DNA from: Pomphorhynchus laevis
Lineage: Eukaryota > Acanthocephala > Palaeacanthocephala > Echinorhynchida > Pomphorhynchidae
Length of the DNA stretch: 64,000 nucleotides
Direction: 5' to 3'
Assembly (NCBI GenBank): GCA_012934845.2
Contig: WNNJ02000015.1
Coordinates: forward strand, 30,777-94,776
Shown: piece after piece, positions 46,861-56,219 of the stretch
Numbering within the stretch: the first letter of the stretch is position 1
How the letters are laid out: every line of letters begins with the position of its first letter
Notes under the pieces: generated by a model
Database searches by the model: none
Seen by the model: only the letters and a program-made list of their open reading frames with translations
What the model was told of the DNA's origin: nothing
Made by a program: the position numbers and the translations under genes

Positions 46861-48752
46861 TATACATTAACCATAAACTTCGTTAATAAATGTATAGATA
46901 ACTTAAATATAGCCGGACTTTTAAATAATTCTAGAAGTAAAGAAATAATAGGGTCAGATTTAAGTAAATATATTCCTAAAATAAGGTATAAACTCCTACC
47001 ACCATTAGGACGAAAAAAATGTAATTATAAAAAAGAATTAAAATCAATATGTAACGATAATATTAGAAACATAATGGAAACAGAATGCAATTGTAAAAGT
47101 CTTAGTTTTGATAAAAAAATAGACATATATCTACCCATAATCTAGAATTAATTGAAAATTGTGAATTAAGAAAGCTGCTATCAAAAGGGTATAAATATAG
47201 ATTAAATAATAACAACGACAAAAATAAAATTTACAGTTCGTTGTATAATAATTTAAATGATTACTTTAGTAAGCTGATTAATAGTGAAAGCTCGAATATA
47301 TCTAAGATAAAAATTTGGAAAGATTATATATTTGATAAAATTAAAAATAAAATGAAAATAACAAACAATTATAAAAGAAAAGATAAAATTAATTAAGATA
47401 TGTATAAAGAACTTACTAAATTAAAGGATAACTATATAATAACAACTATTGATAAAGCTAGTAATAACTTTGTCTTCATATGCAAAAAGCTTTATTATGA
47501 TATACTAATGAAAGAGGTTAATTCTAATGATTTAAATGTAAATCCAACATATGAACGTAGTGAGTTGAGTTTAGAAACAATTATTACAAGTCACTGTTCT
47601 ATAATGGATAAAAAGGGTATAAAGGTTGAATTAGATAATAAAACTATACCTATATTATATTGGAATCCAAAATTACATAAAAATCCAATAAAACCTAGGT
47701 TCATATGTAGTGCGTTTAAATGTACATTAAAACCACTTTCTGTCTATATGAATAAAATACTTAAAGTAATTAAAGCACACTTTAAAAAATATTGCAAGGT
47801 AATCGAAATTAATACTGGTATAAAACACTATTTCATTATTAATTCTACAAAAGAATTTTTAGAACAGACAAAAAGAATAAATTTTCAAAATATAAATACA
47901 TACGATTTTAGTACTCTTTATACAAATCTAGGTTTAGTAGATATTAAAGAAGCGTTAGTAAAATTAATTAATCTTATATTCGGAAAAAGATATACATATA
48001 TATGTTATAATAATTATAACGCCTATCTAACAAAAATTAAACCATCAAGTAAATATTAATATATGGATAAAATTAAATTAATAGAAACTTTAAATATTTT
48101 GATAAATCAAAATTATTTAAAAGTAGAGACATCTATATTTAGACAAGTAAAAGGTGTTCCAATGGGTGGTAATAGTAGCCCAATTATAGCTGACTTGTTT
48201 TTAAGCTTTATAGAATATGAATTTGTTCATAACTGTGTAAAAACTAAATCTAAACAATATTAATATATGAAATATATGTTTCGATACATTGATGATATAT
48301 GTGTATTTAATTCTAATAATTTTTATTCAATTAGTAAGCGCATTTATCCAGAAAGCCTTATTCTTAACAAAACCAATATTAATGATAAAGAAGGTGTATA
48401 TCTAGATATGAACATTAAATTAACATTAACTAAAACTACTATTAATTTATATCGTAAAGATGACATATTTAAATTTACAAGAAACATATTTTTGCATGAG
48501 CATTCATGCATACCATATAATATAAAATATAATACATTAAATAATGAAATTTTAAGAATTGCAACAATATGTAATGATATTGGCTTTCTTCAAAAACATT
48601 TAAATAATCTAATAGATACATATTTTAAACTAGGTTACTTTAAAAATAACATCAAGCAGAAAATAGTAAAATATATAAATCAACACAATAATATAAAGAA
48701 TAAATTTAAACTCTTAAGCGGCAAATTTTTATGGATGGATAATAAATAATAT
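46861..48752 (+). mobile_element. PLE (RYIDD family), longest RT copy
   Basis: Upstream frames give KCNYKKELKSICN, METECNCKSLSFDK (C-x-C) and ELRKLLSKGYKYR; then the frame from 47400 gives IDKASNNFVFICKKLYYD, YWNPKLHKNPIKPRFICSA and YDFSTLYTNLGLVDIKEA; from 48063 QVKGVPMGGNSSPIIADLF; from 48267 MFRYIDDICVFN, LYRKDDIFKFTRNIFLHEHS and GKFLWMDNK. The C-x-C stretch followed by LRKLLxKGxxYR and the DKAxNN motif are typical of PLE RTs that carry their endonuclease upstream (Naiad-type); this assignment is my inference. The element is broken in a few places and has no GIY-YIG attached. Closely similar copies exist at 5.8, 60.1 and 63.3 kb. Confidence 0.85.
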
Positions 48753-49135
48753 ACTTTGTATTAGAATAAGATACTAGATAGTTATTTCAGAGGAAATACG
48801 TCCTTAACACGTATTTGGCCTTGCTGCTATGTTGGGTAGAAGAGTTAGGAGCCAAAACCTGATAGCATTGCAGTTTCTCCTGATAACCTCTAATCCTTAT
48901 TCTGATTCAACGTCTGTTATTTATTAGTAAATTCATAAAAATGACGTTTATTTTAAATTTCATTTTTTAACTTGATTTAAATTATAGAAAATCTAAAAAC
49001 AATTATTAATTTTATTATTTAATTATTAAATTTTGATTTAGCATTATTATGTTTTGTTTATTTTATAATTATTAAATACGTAGACTCAGTTAGCTGATTT
49101 AATTTGTTCTACTGACATGTTATTATTGACCTGTG
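48753..49135 (+). mobile_element. PLE 3' UTR with conserved structured block
   Basis: The best linkage of RT to block: the stop is followed by GTATTAGAATAAGATACTAG, then 48795-48818 (AAATACGT...ACGTATTT, an 8-bp hairpin here), CTGCTATG, CCTGATAGCATTGCAG, CTGATAACCTCTAATCC and the end motif TAGACTCAGTTAGCTGA (49081-49097). Confidence 0.8.
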
Positions 49136-49346
49136 GACTTTCTTTTCCCGGTAATATGACCTCTGCCAGAAATACTGAAACAATGTATTATTGGTTACGA
49201 CTTTACTATTATTTTTTCTTATTTTCAAACAAGTTTGATGAATTAAACTTGCTTTAAACTTAGCAGAAAAATAATGCCCTATCAAGAATAAATAGAACTA
49301 TAAAATTGAATGGATAGATAAACATATAAAATGTTTTAAATAAAAG

Positions 49347-50150
49347 TCAAGAGACTTCATTACGTTCTACAGCCATTTTTGCGTCCCCCATAGATGCAGC
49401 AAGCGCTTCCAGATTAGTATCACAGCTATGGAATCCCAATGTTTGCATTTGTACAAGTTCGGATGCATAAAGTTGTTCTTGAGTTTGGTTTGGTTGTTGA
49501 TTTGTCGGCTGATGTTGCTGGAGATGAAGACGATCTAATGGTTGAAACAACGAAGCAGTATAATCTTGATTTGAGTATTGTAAATTTTGAAATACTGTTG
49601 TTGCATAAGCTGTTTGTCTATTGCTTGGTGAACGAATAGAATCCACATCAGATGAAGTAGGTTGACTATTCATTTGATTATCGACTAGACCGCTTATATT
49701 TGAAGATATCAACTGTGAATATACTTGTGGAGATGTGTCGTTAAGACGGATTAGGTTCTTTAGAGTTTGTACAATCGTCCTCAATGCTCGAGTATTTGTG
49801 CATAGAGCACAAAATCCGGATTGTTAACGAATTGTGAAACCTCGTGGTTCTGCTCCCTCACTCTTTGCATTTGTGGATTGTTAAGCTTAATTGAACTAAG
49901 CAATGCAGGATTACTCATAAGTCTTTGAGCCAAATTATTACTTAGAAGGTTTTGAATTGCATGTGGATTAGTCTGAATAGTGCCAAAAATATTTTGTTGT
50001 ATTTCAGTACAATTTGAATTTCCAAATGGAAGGTTCAAAAATGGTGCAAGTGGTAATCTGGATAATGTTGCAGTTCCATAGGTATGTTGATCAATATTCG
50101 GTTGAAGCGATATCAACCCCTCCTTAATTGTTGGTGATTGCTGAAGTGAC
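49347..50150 (-). pseudogene. Ubiquilin-like STI1 and UBA segment fused to RLE LINE
   Basis: Reads on from the LINE frame: IQTNPHAIQNLLSNNLAQRL, MSNPALLSSIKLNNPQMQRV, REQNHEVSQFVNNPDFVLYA. This is a ubiquilin STI1 region (NPxLMxxxIxxNPQMQxLxxxNPEVSHxLNNPD). After a frame change at about 49784 the text continues to LYASELVQMQTLGFHSCDTN, LEALAASMGDAKMAVER, a UBA domain of the ubiquilin type (MGFxxxxxNLxALxATxGDxNAAxERL). There is no ubiquitin-like domain, and the spacer between STI1 and UBA is about 100 residues, far shorter than in animal ubiquilins. No intron is visible, so it looks reverse-transcribed. Normal ubiquilins shuttle ubiquitylated clients to the proteasome. Confidence 0.75.
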
Positions 50151-53100
50151 AAAGAAGCATTATTTGATTGTTTAGATGTTGAGTGATATGCCGAAGGTCG
50201 TCGTGGAGACATGAGTTGCAGGACAGGCATGTCAACCTCAGAATGGTCGCCTTTGACGACGGAAGCTGACCGAATATTGGAGTCATGAACTATCTCAACT
50301 GACTGGGCCTCGGGCTGTGCAAGGTTGCTCAAAGAAAAGAGTCGCGGAGATGGGTCGTCACAAAATCCAAGACTTTTCTCTAGTAAGGGTTGGCCCATCT
50401 CGTCAAGACTTTTGAGGATCGCTTTAGCATTTCCTCTCATCAGTGCGACGGACACGCGCTGAAATAACTGACCCGCTGTGCTGCAATACGGGGTACCGTT
50501 TCTACATGACATAGAACGAGCAATGAAACGAATTAGCTTTTCCCCTTGGGGGTTCCATCCTCCGTAAGTTTCAACAACTGCTGCCGTAAAACTGTATCCA
50601 TTCTCCTCTAATTTGCGTTTATATTTCCTTTCCTTGACACAGGTGGCATACTTGCTTGCGGCATAGCCAGGGATCTCAGAAGCCATGGAAATATAAGCAT
50701 TTTGTTGTGGGTTAGTTACGGCAAAATCAACTGCTAAAGGAGGGTCCTTATAAAATAGAATGTCCGCCGGTCTCTCTCGCAAACCACGAACAAGGTTGGG
50801 TACCTCCTTTGCCACCCTCAATCCAGCAGAAACCGCTGCTTGAAAGACTGTATCCCTCAAGCTATCATGTCGAATTCCAGGGTGGCCTCCAAACTGACAT
50901 GTTAAGGCGTGGAAGCCGAATTTGTCTGCCATCCTAAGGCAGCGTCTGCATCGATAATCACTGCTCCAGAGAGACAACCCTAACCAAAGACGTAGTAGCA
51001 CAACGAATTCATTTGGTGCCAAGTTCATATGTGTGGCTTTGCTAGGGACGGCCTGTAACCAAGCACACGCGTGTGGGCATGAAACTGCCAATAATCGGGC
51101 AGTATTGAAGCGATCGGCATTCTCCAATAGCCTGCTGCGCGACACTTCGTCAATGTGACAAGATAATCCTCGTTGATTTGTTTGCGGATTGCCTACATGT
51201 TGCGGAATAATAGATTTAACGAATTCGTACCCAGGGAAAGTTAAAGGGTCAAGATTTAATTGGCTAGCGACAGTGTCTACACTGGACAGGAAGGCTGCCT
51301 GAGAGTGTTGGAAGCAGCTTCGAAGGCCCAGTCCTCCCATCTTCAGCGGTAAGCAAGCTTGCATCCACGCCCACTTATCGGGTTGAATAGAAGTGATATT
51401 GCTAAAACACTTCAATATCAAGCGGTCGAACAAACGGAAAAACTCTTCGGCGAAGGCGGGGTCTATAGTGCGCATTAAATGGTTTACCCGTGGAGCGGAT
51501 GCGCAGCTACGAAGCAGGATGAAAGCAACTTGTGGGTCAGGGAGATTTTCGAGCGAGTCCAGAGTTTGACGCAGGGATGGTAGAACAACATCGACAAGGT
51601 ATCCCGAACAATGTTCCTTAGACCCGATGGGACTTCCAAGAATTGTAAAGTTTTTTGTGGTGTTGACCAATGTGATCCATGGGCATCTGTTCCTTATCAA
51701 GTCGACCTTGTCTGCCCTACCAATTACTTCGGTTTTTTTCAGTTAATAGACAGTCCAATCGCAGGAAAATTAGCAGCAAGACGAGCCAGAGCCTCGCCCA
51801 CCGCAACAGGAGTACCGCCGATTATTCCGTCGTCGAGGTACCACCTATTTAAGCTGATACCTTCAATCTCCGATATCTGGACCACAATCGGATCAATCGC
51901 CAGGCAAAATAGAACTGGACCAAGAGGATCTCCTTGTTGTACCCCTCTTCGAGACTGAAGAGGTTTCAGGCTACCGAACCGAAGGCTCGAGGTAGTGCCG
52001 TAGCACCATGATGTCCATCTACTAATTTCTGGAAAATTCTCACTGATCGCGTTGACGAAGGAATTCCGGTTCAGCGTGTTAAAAGCATTAGCCAAGTCGA
52101 TTTTAGCCCAAACCCAATTAACATCTTGATCATGAAGTTGTTGTAGCCGACGTGCTTGATGTACTATCTGTTCCATTCCGTTTGGCGTCGCTACACCGAG
52201 CTGGTGCGGATGGAGGGATTCGGCAAATCGCTGTCGAAGTTTGGAGCAAATACACTTAGCGCAAAGACGACGTAATGTCTCCCCAATGGCAATGGGGCGG
52301 ATCCCTCCATCTGGTTTGTTTAATGCCATGAGATTAGCACCGGCGACAAAGGGCACGAGGTCGTTCGGGAGAGTACCAGCGATCATGTTGTTGACTAGTG
52401 ATGTTAGGCGTTGAAGGAAAACCCCGTGATCTACCGACAGCATATCTCGAATATGTTATGCCCTCAAACCTAAACAGCCAGGAGAAGAAGAGGATGGGAA
52501 TGATGATACTGCGGCCTCAACTATGTCTGAGTCAACCGACAAGGGTGTATTCAAAGATGGCTGTCCAGGACTTTGGAGAACATTATGTAAGGGGTGTAGC
52601 TCTGTCAGTTTACCGCGCAAAGATTCTGAAAATTCGCATGCATTATTCGACGTAAGGCGGCGCATCGCCTTTCCGAAATTGCCATTTCTCGCCAATTCGA
52701 TGACTTCCATAAATTCATTTTTCTTATCATTAGTTCCTCTGAATTTCCTGGATGATCGAAACCCCGAAGAGGAAAGGCAATCACGCTCTCTTCCATTTAC
52801 GAATTTGTCTATAAGCGCGTTGATATTAGATCTAGTGTTGTCTCCGGCATGGTGCCGACCTGAGGAAGTCTGTAGGCATAGCTTCGGAAAGCACAGCAAA
52901 CGCTCCCAATCGTTGGATGAATTTGAGCACAATGCCTCTAGAATTAAAGAGGAAAAAACATTGGCAACTCGGCGGCGTAGATTCCAAGGAATGTGCTTGA
53001 TCGTGTTAACTGGTTCCATCCAAACCCTATGAAGAAGCTCGAAGGATCTCTTTTGATTTTCGCAGCAGGAACTGTCTATCTTTTCAAACTGAAACGATGT

Positions 53101-53298
53101 CTTCGAGGTGTTCTCGTTAGCTTCTAAAAACTCAGGTATTGTGTCAGTTGATGTGATAACGTTGTGAGAGCTGGCTGTCGGTAGATGTCCTGATCCTGAG
53201 CAGCGCAAGTTCACAGGTCCGTGTACCCGAAGATGACCTGATGCGTTAAGGCGAAACGATCCGCCACAGACTGCGCAACTAGCCGTATTCGCTTGCAT
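50151..53298 (-). mobile_element. RLE-type LINE (R2/NeSL/HERO-like group), nearly full ORF
   Basis: Read from the ATG at 53298. The N-terminal zinc finger CAVCGGSFRLNASGHLRVHG ends in CSGSG. The RT follows: LMALNKPDGGIRPIAIGETL, KIDLANAFNTLNRNSFVNAI, RRGVQQGDPLGPVLFCLAID and the catalytic RWYLDDGIIGG. Then come thumb, a CCHC knuckle (CRRC...HALTC) and the endonuclease RPADILFYKDPPLAVDFAV (RPxD...D), matching the restriction-like endonuclease of R2-group LINEs. VVETYGGWNPQGEKLIRFIA and RVSVALMRGNAKAI close the domain. Breaks: one in-frame TAA near 52445, and near 51730 a stop with a frame slip at an A run. GC content is well above the surroundings. These LINEs usually insert at specific sites; I cannot identify a target. 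Downstream the frame enters ubiquilin-like sequence. Confidence 0.88.
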
Positions 53299-53590
53299 GT
53301 TATCCCAAGCTCGGTTTTGTATTAATTAATTGTAAGCCGTTGGTTCGTAGCTGATTCGTAGTTGATTCGTGATTATTATTATTGTTGATTGCAAGTTTTG
53401 ATTGTAAGTAGTTATTAATTAGCAGCCGCGTCCACGATTGAAACGTTGTAATCCTGTATGTTATTTTATTGTATTTACTTTAGATTGTATGTTATTTTAT
53501 TGTATGTTTATTAAAAACCAAAATTTTTTTAAGGTTGATGAATTATTAATTCTTAAAAAAGGGAGAAGTTTGCATCCCAAGGTGTTTACA
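53299..53590 (-). mobile_element. Likely 5' UTR of the RLE LINE
   Basis: Between the ORF start and the GC-rich island. Contains direct repeats (TGTATGTTATTTTATTGTAT at 53453 and 53486; GTAGCTGATTCGTAGTTGAT). No other gene. Confidence 0.4.
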
Positions 53591-53815
53591 CTTTAAAATG
53601 TAAACTGCTTCACGTGATCACGTTTAAGAGACCAGGTAATGGCCAATAGCTAGGTCGCGTAGCGCGTGGAGTGAAGGTGGTAGATCTTTATAGATCTTGT
53701 TCTAGCCTGCAACCGCCTTAAGCAGGGCAGCCCCCTGTCAGATGCTGCTGGATGGCCCGTTGTAAGTTTAGTCTGAATCAACTAAACTAGGTGGCGACAC
53801 CGAAAAAGCAACGTT
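53591..53815. other. GC-rich island with several hairpins
   Basis: Contains GTTTACACTTTAAAATGTAAAC-type inverted repeats near 53585, the palindrome ACGTGATCACGT (53610), AGATCT-TTAT-AGATCT (53683), CAGGG-CAGCC-CCCTG (53725) and AGTTTAGT-CTGAATCA-ACTAAACT (53765). No coding frame. Possibly the structured 5' end of the RLE LINE. Confidence 0.45.
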
Positions 53816-53838
53816 AAAAATTATGACTTAAAAGTTAC

Positions 53839-54360
53839 ATGTACTCAACCATATTGGAAAAATACGTAAGTACTAATGATTTCAATTTTAGATCTTTTAA
53901 ATGTAACAGAAAAAAGTGTATAGTTTGTGATGTTATAAATAATAATAATTGTATCGTAAGTAATACGACAAACAAATGTTTTTCATTAAATATTAATAAT
54001 AATTGTAACTGCAATACCGCAGGTGTAGTGTATCTTATACAATGTACATGTGGATTGCAATATATAGGAAAAACATATCAAATGTTAAAAACTAGGTTTA
54101 GGCAACACATATATAATATACAGCATAATAGTCAAACTATATTTCATAAACATATGAGATTAATAGGACATGATATTAAAAACTGTAAATTATTTATTTT
54201 AGAACATATTATCGAAGAAAACATTTCAATATTAAATCAAAAACTATTAGAAAAAGAAGATTTTTGGATTAAAACGCTTAATTCCATGTACCCATTAGGA
54301 TTGAATGACGTGGTACAAGGAATTGGCAGAAGTAGTATAGTAAATAATAAACAACTATAG
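53839..54360 (+). mobile_element. GIY-YIG endonuclease ORF of a PLE
   Basis: A complete 173-codon frame. The N-terminal Cys cluster FKCNRKKCIVCDV and a CNCNTAG turn precede the GIY-YIG core VVYLIQCTCGLQYIGKTYQM, LKTRFRQHIYNI, then the HKHMRLIGHDI region and KEDFWIKTLNSMYPLGLNDV. In permuted PLEs this module lies before the RT; here no RT follows downstream within 5 kb, and the nearest RT of that family is 5 kb upstream across the RLE LINE. The frame itself is intact. GIY-YIG nucleases nick the target to prime reverse transcription. Confidence 0.8.
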
Positions 54361-54780
54361 TATAATGATCCGGTTAAACGCAAGTCGAAAAGTCATGACG
54401 ATAAAAGGAATAGGAAAAATAGAGTTAAAAATATTAAAAAAGATATGTTTTTGATTTACTTACAAATGCATTTTTTAAAGTTTAGGATTATATCGTAATA
54501 AAATGGTATGTAAATGTTCATAAGGTTCGATTTTGTAATATTTGTCTAGGTGTACAACAATACAAAGTCTTTTAAATAAAAATTAAAAAACGTTGCTCAA
54601 TTTATAATTTAAAATAAAACTATAATCCTTTTGTTAAATTTAAAAATGATGAATTAATAGTTTTATATTAAAATTATAAATCGTGTATAGCGCAGTTTAT
54701 AATTTTAAATAAAACTATAATTACTTCTATACATTTAAATGATGAATAAATAAAGTATAGCTCAGTTTCTATTCATTAAA
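54361..54780. other. AT-rich stretch after the GIY-YIG ORF
   Basis: A repeated motif AGTTTATAATTTxAAATAAA with ACTATAA at about 54597 and 54692, and CTCAGTTTATA/CTC variants. No gene. Confidence 0.5.
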
Positions 54781-54960
54781 ATCAGTTGTTCCCAACGTGG
54801 GTGATAACGCCCCTTTAGGGCGTTTCTAAAATTCAAACGGGCGGTTAGTAATTTTGTACCATTTTTTGGGGGAGGGTGGTTAGGGCAAATTAGTTGGCGT
54901 CGTTTTAAAGATATCTTTGTCACCCCATATCTCAGCTTGCGATCGATATTTATAGCGAAA
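54781..54960 (+). mobile_element. Possible solo hAT-type transposon end
   Basis: CAGTTGTTCCCAACGTGGG resembles the hAT terminal inverted repeat CAGxGxTTCCCAACxxGGG and is followed by GC-rich subterminal sequence with GCCCCTTTAGGGCG. The partner end and the 8-bp duplication were not found. Confidence 0.4.
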
Positions 54961-55129
54961 TTTTAATATTTTTGAGTCTTGCTTTTTTTGTAGCAGAAAT
55001 TAAAAAAATGTTATTTTTCTGACAAGGGTTTAATATTTATGGAATAAATAACAATTTTTAACATAATAAAGTCAACACATGAAGTTAAATCAAAAATTTA
55101 AAAGTTTAGTTTAAACTTTTAACTAAAGT

Positions 55130-55520
55130 TCAAAGACAATTATTAATTTTATTATTTAATTATTAAATTTTGATTTATCATTATTATGTTTTGTTTATTT
55201 TATAATTATATTAAATACGTAAACTCAGTATTAATTACTGATAATGTTAAGGATCATCATCCTGAAGACTTCTAATCCCTATTCTGATCCAACGTTTGTT
55301 ATTTATTAGTCAATTCATAAAAATGACTTTTATTTTAAATTTCAATTTTTTATTTTAACTTGATTTAAATTATAGAAAATCTAAAAACAATTATTTATTT
55401 TATTATTTTATTATTAAATTTTGATTTAGCATTATTATTATGTTTTGTTTATTTTATAATTATATTAAATACGTAGACTCAGTTAGCTGATTTAATTTTT
55501 CCATGTTTCTTTTTTAATGG
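55130..55520 (+). mobile_element. PLE ends, two partial copies
   Basis: Two successive copies of the TTTTGATTTAGCATTATTAT to TACGTAGACTCAGTTAGCTG end, with a degraded block remnant between them (GAAGACTTCTAATCCCTATT, 55262). Confidence 0.7.
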
Positions 55521-55554
55521 TTATCAGTTGTAGCGGTTTTTTAAAAAAAATCCC

Positions 55555-56010
55555 TATTATTACTGTTGTTTGAATTTTTGACACGATTTCGGAAACTTTT
55601 GAAGGTACACAAAACTCAATAAAAAGGATTATTCAAAATAGTTTAGAAACAAAACAAAAATAATAACCATAATATTTCCATTCAAAATAAATAATTAAAA
55701 AAAATAATAAAAAAAATAAAAAAATAATAATTAAAAGTACTAGAAAAATTAAATAAAGTATAGAAATAAAATATAAAATATTATTTAAACAAACGAATCG
55801 TTTACAACATCTTTACAAAATATTTAAAGTTACGTCAGGTTTATTATTCGGCATAATAATATTGGAATTTTTATGAATGTAATAAGCCTCAAGAATTTTT
55901 CTATTTAAACAATTTGTTTCTTTTGCTAAAACAACAGTATTATTATTGTCAATATTATGATCCAAATTTAAACTATGATCTTGAGCTAATGTATAAGTGT
56001 GCTTGGGTTA
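55555..56010 (-). mobile_element. Classic Penelope, 3' fragment (second copy)
   Basis: Repeats 56450-56860: the terminal text TTGAATTTTTGACACGATTT and the GIY-YIG C-terminus (NxDNNNTVVLAKETNCLNRK). Two 3' ends of the same element in direct orientation are the usual tandem layout of Penelope elements. Broken. Confidence 0.75.
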
Positions 56011-56219
56011 TAATACAGGACTGCGTTTGAAAATCTTTGGTGTCAGAGTTTTTTTTTCAACTATTTCTTGTGCATTTACGTACCTGAATTCGAATTTGAC
56101 CTTGATTTTTCTTAATTAGCTATATTTTTCTAGAGCAATTTCAAAAATAAACAATAAGAACATGTTATAAGAATAAATGAATGCAACTTTAATATATATT
56201 TTTGATATATTTATTATAA

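Noticed and set aside
52523-53032. 169-aa plus-strand frame
   Set aside because: Antisense shadow of the RLE LINE ORF, whose zinc finger and RT motifs are clear on the other strand.
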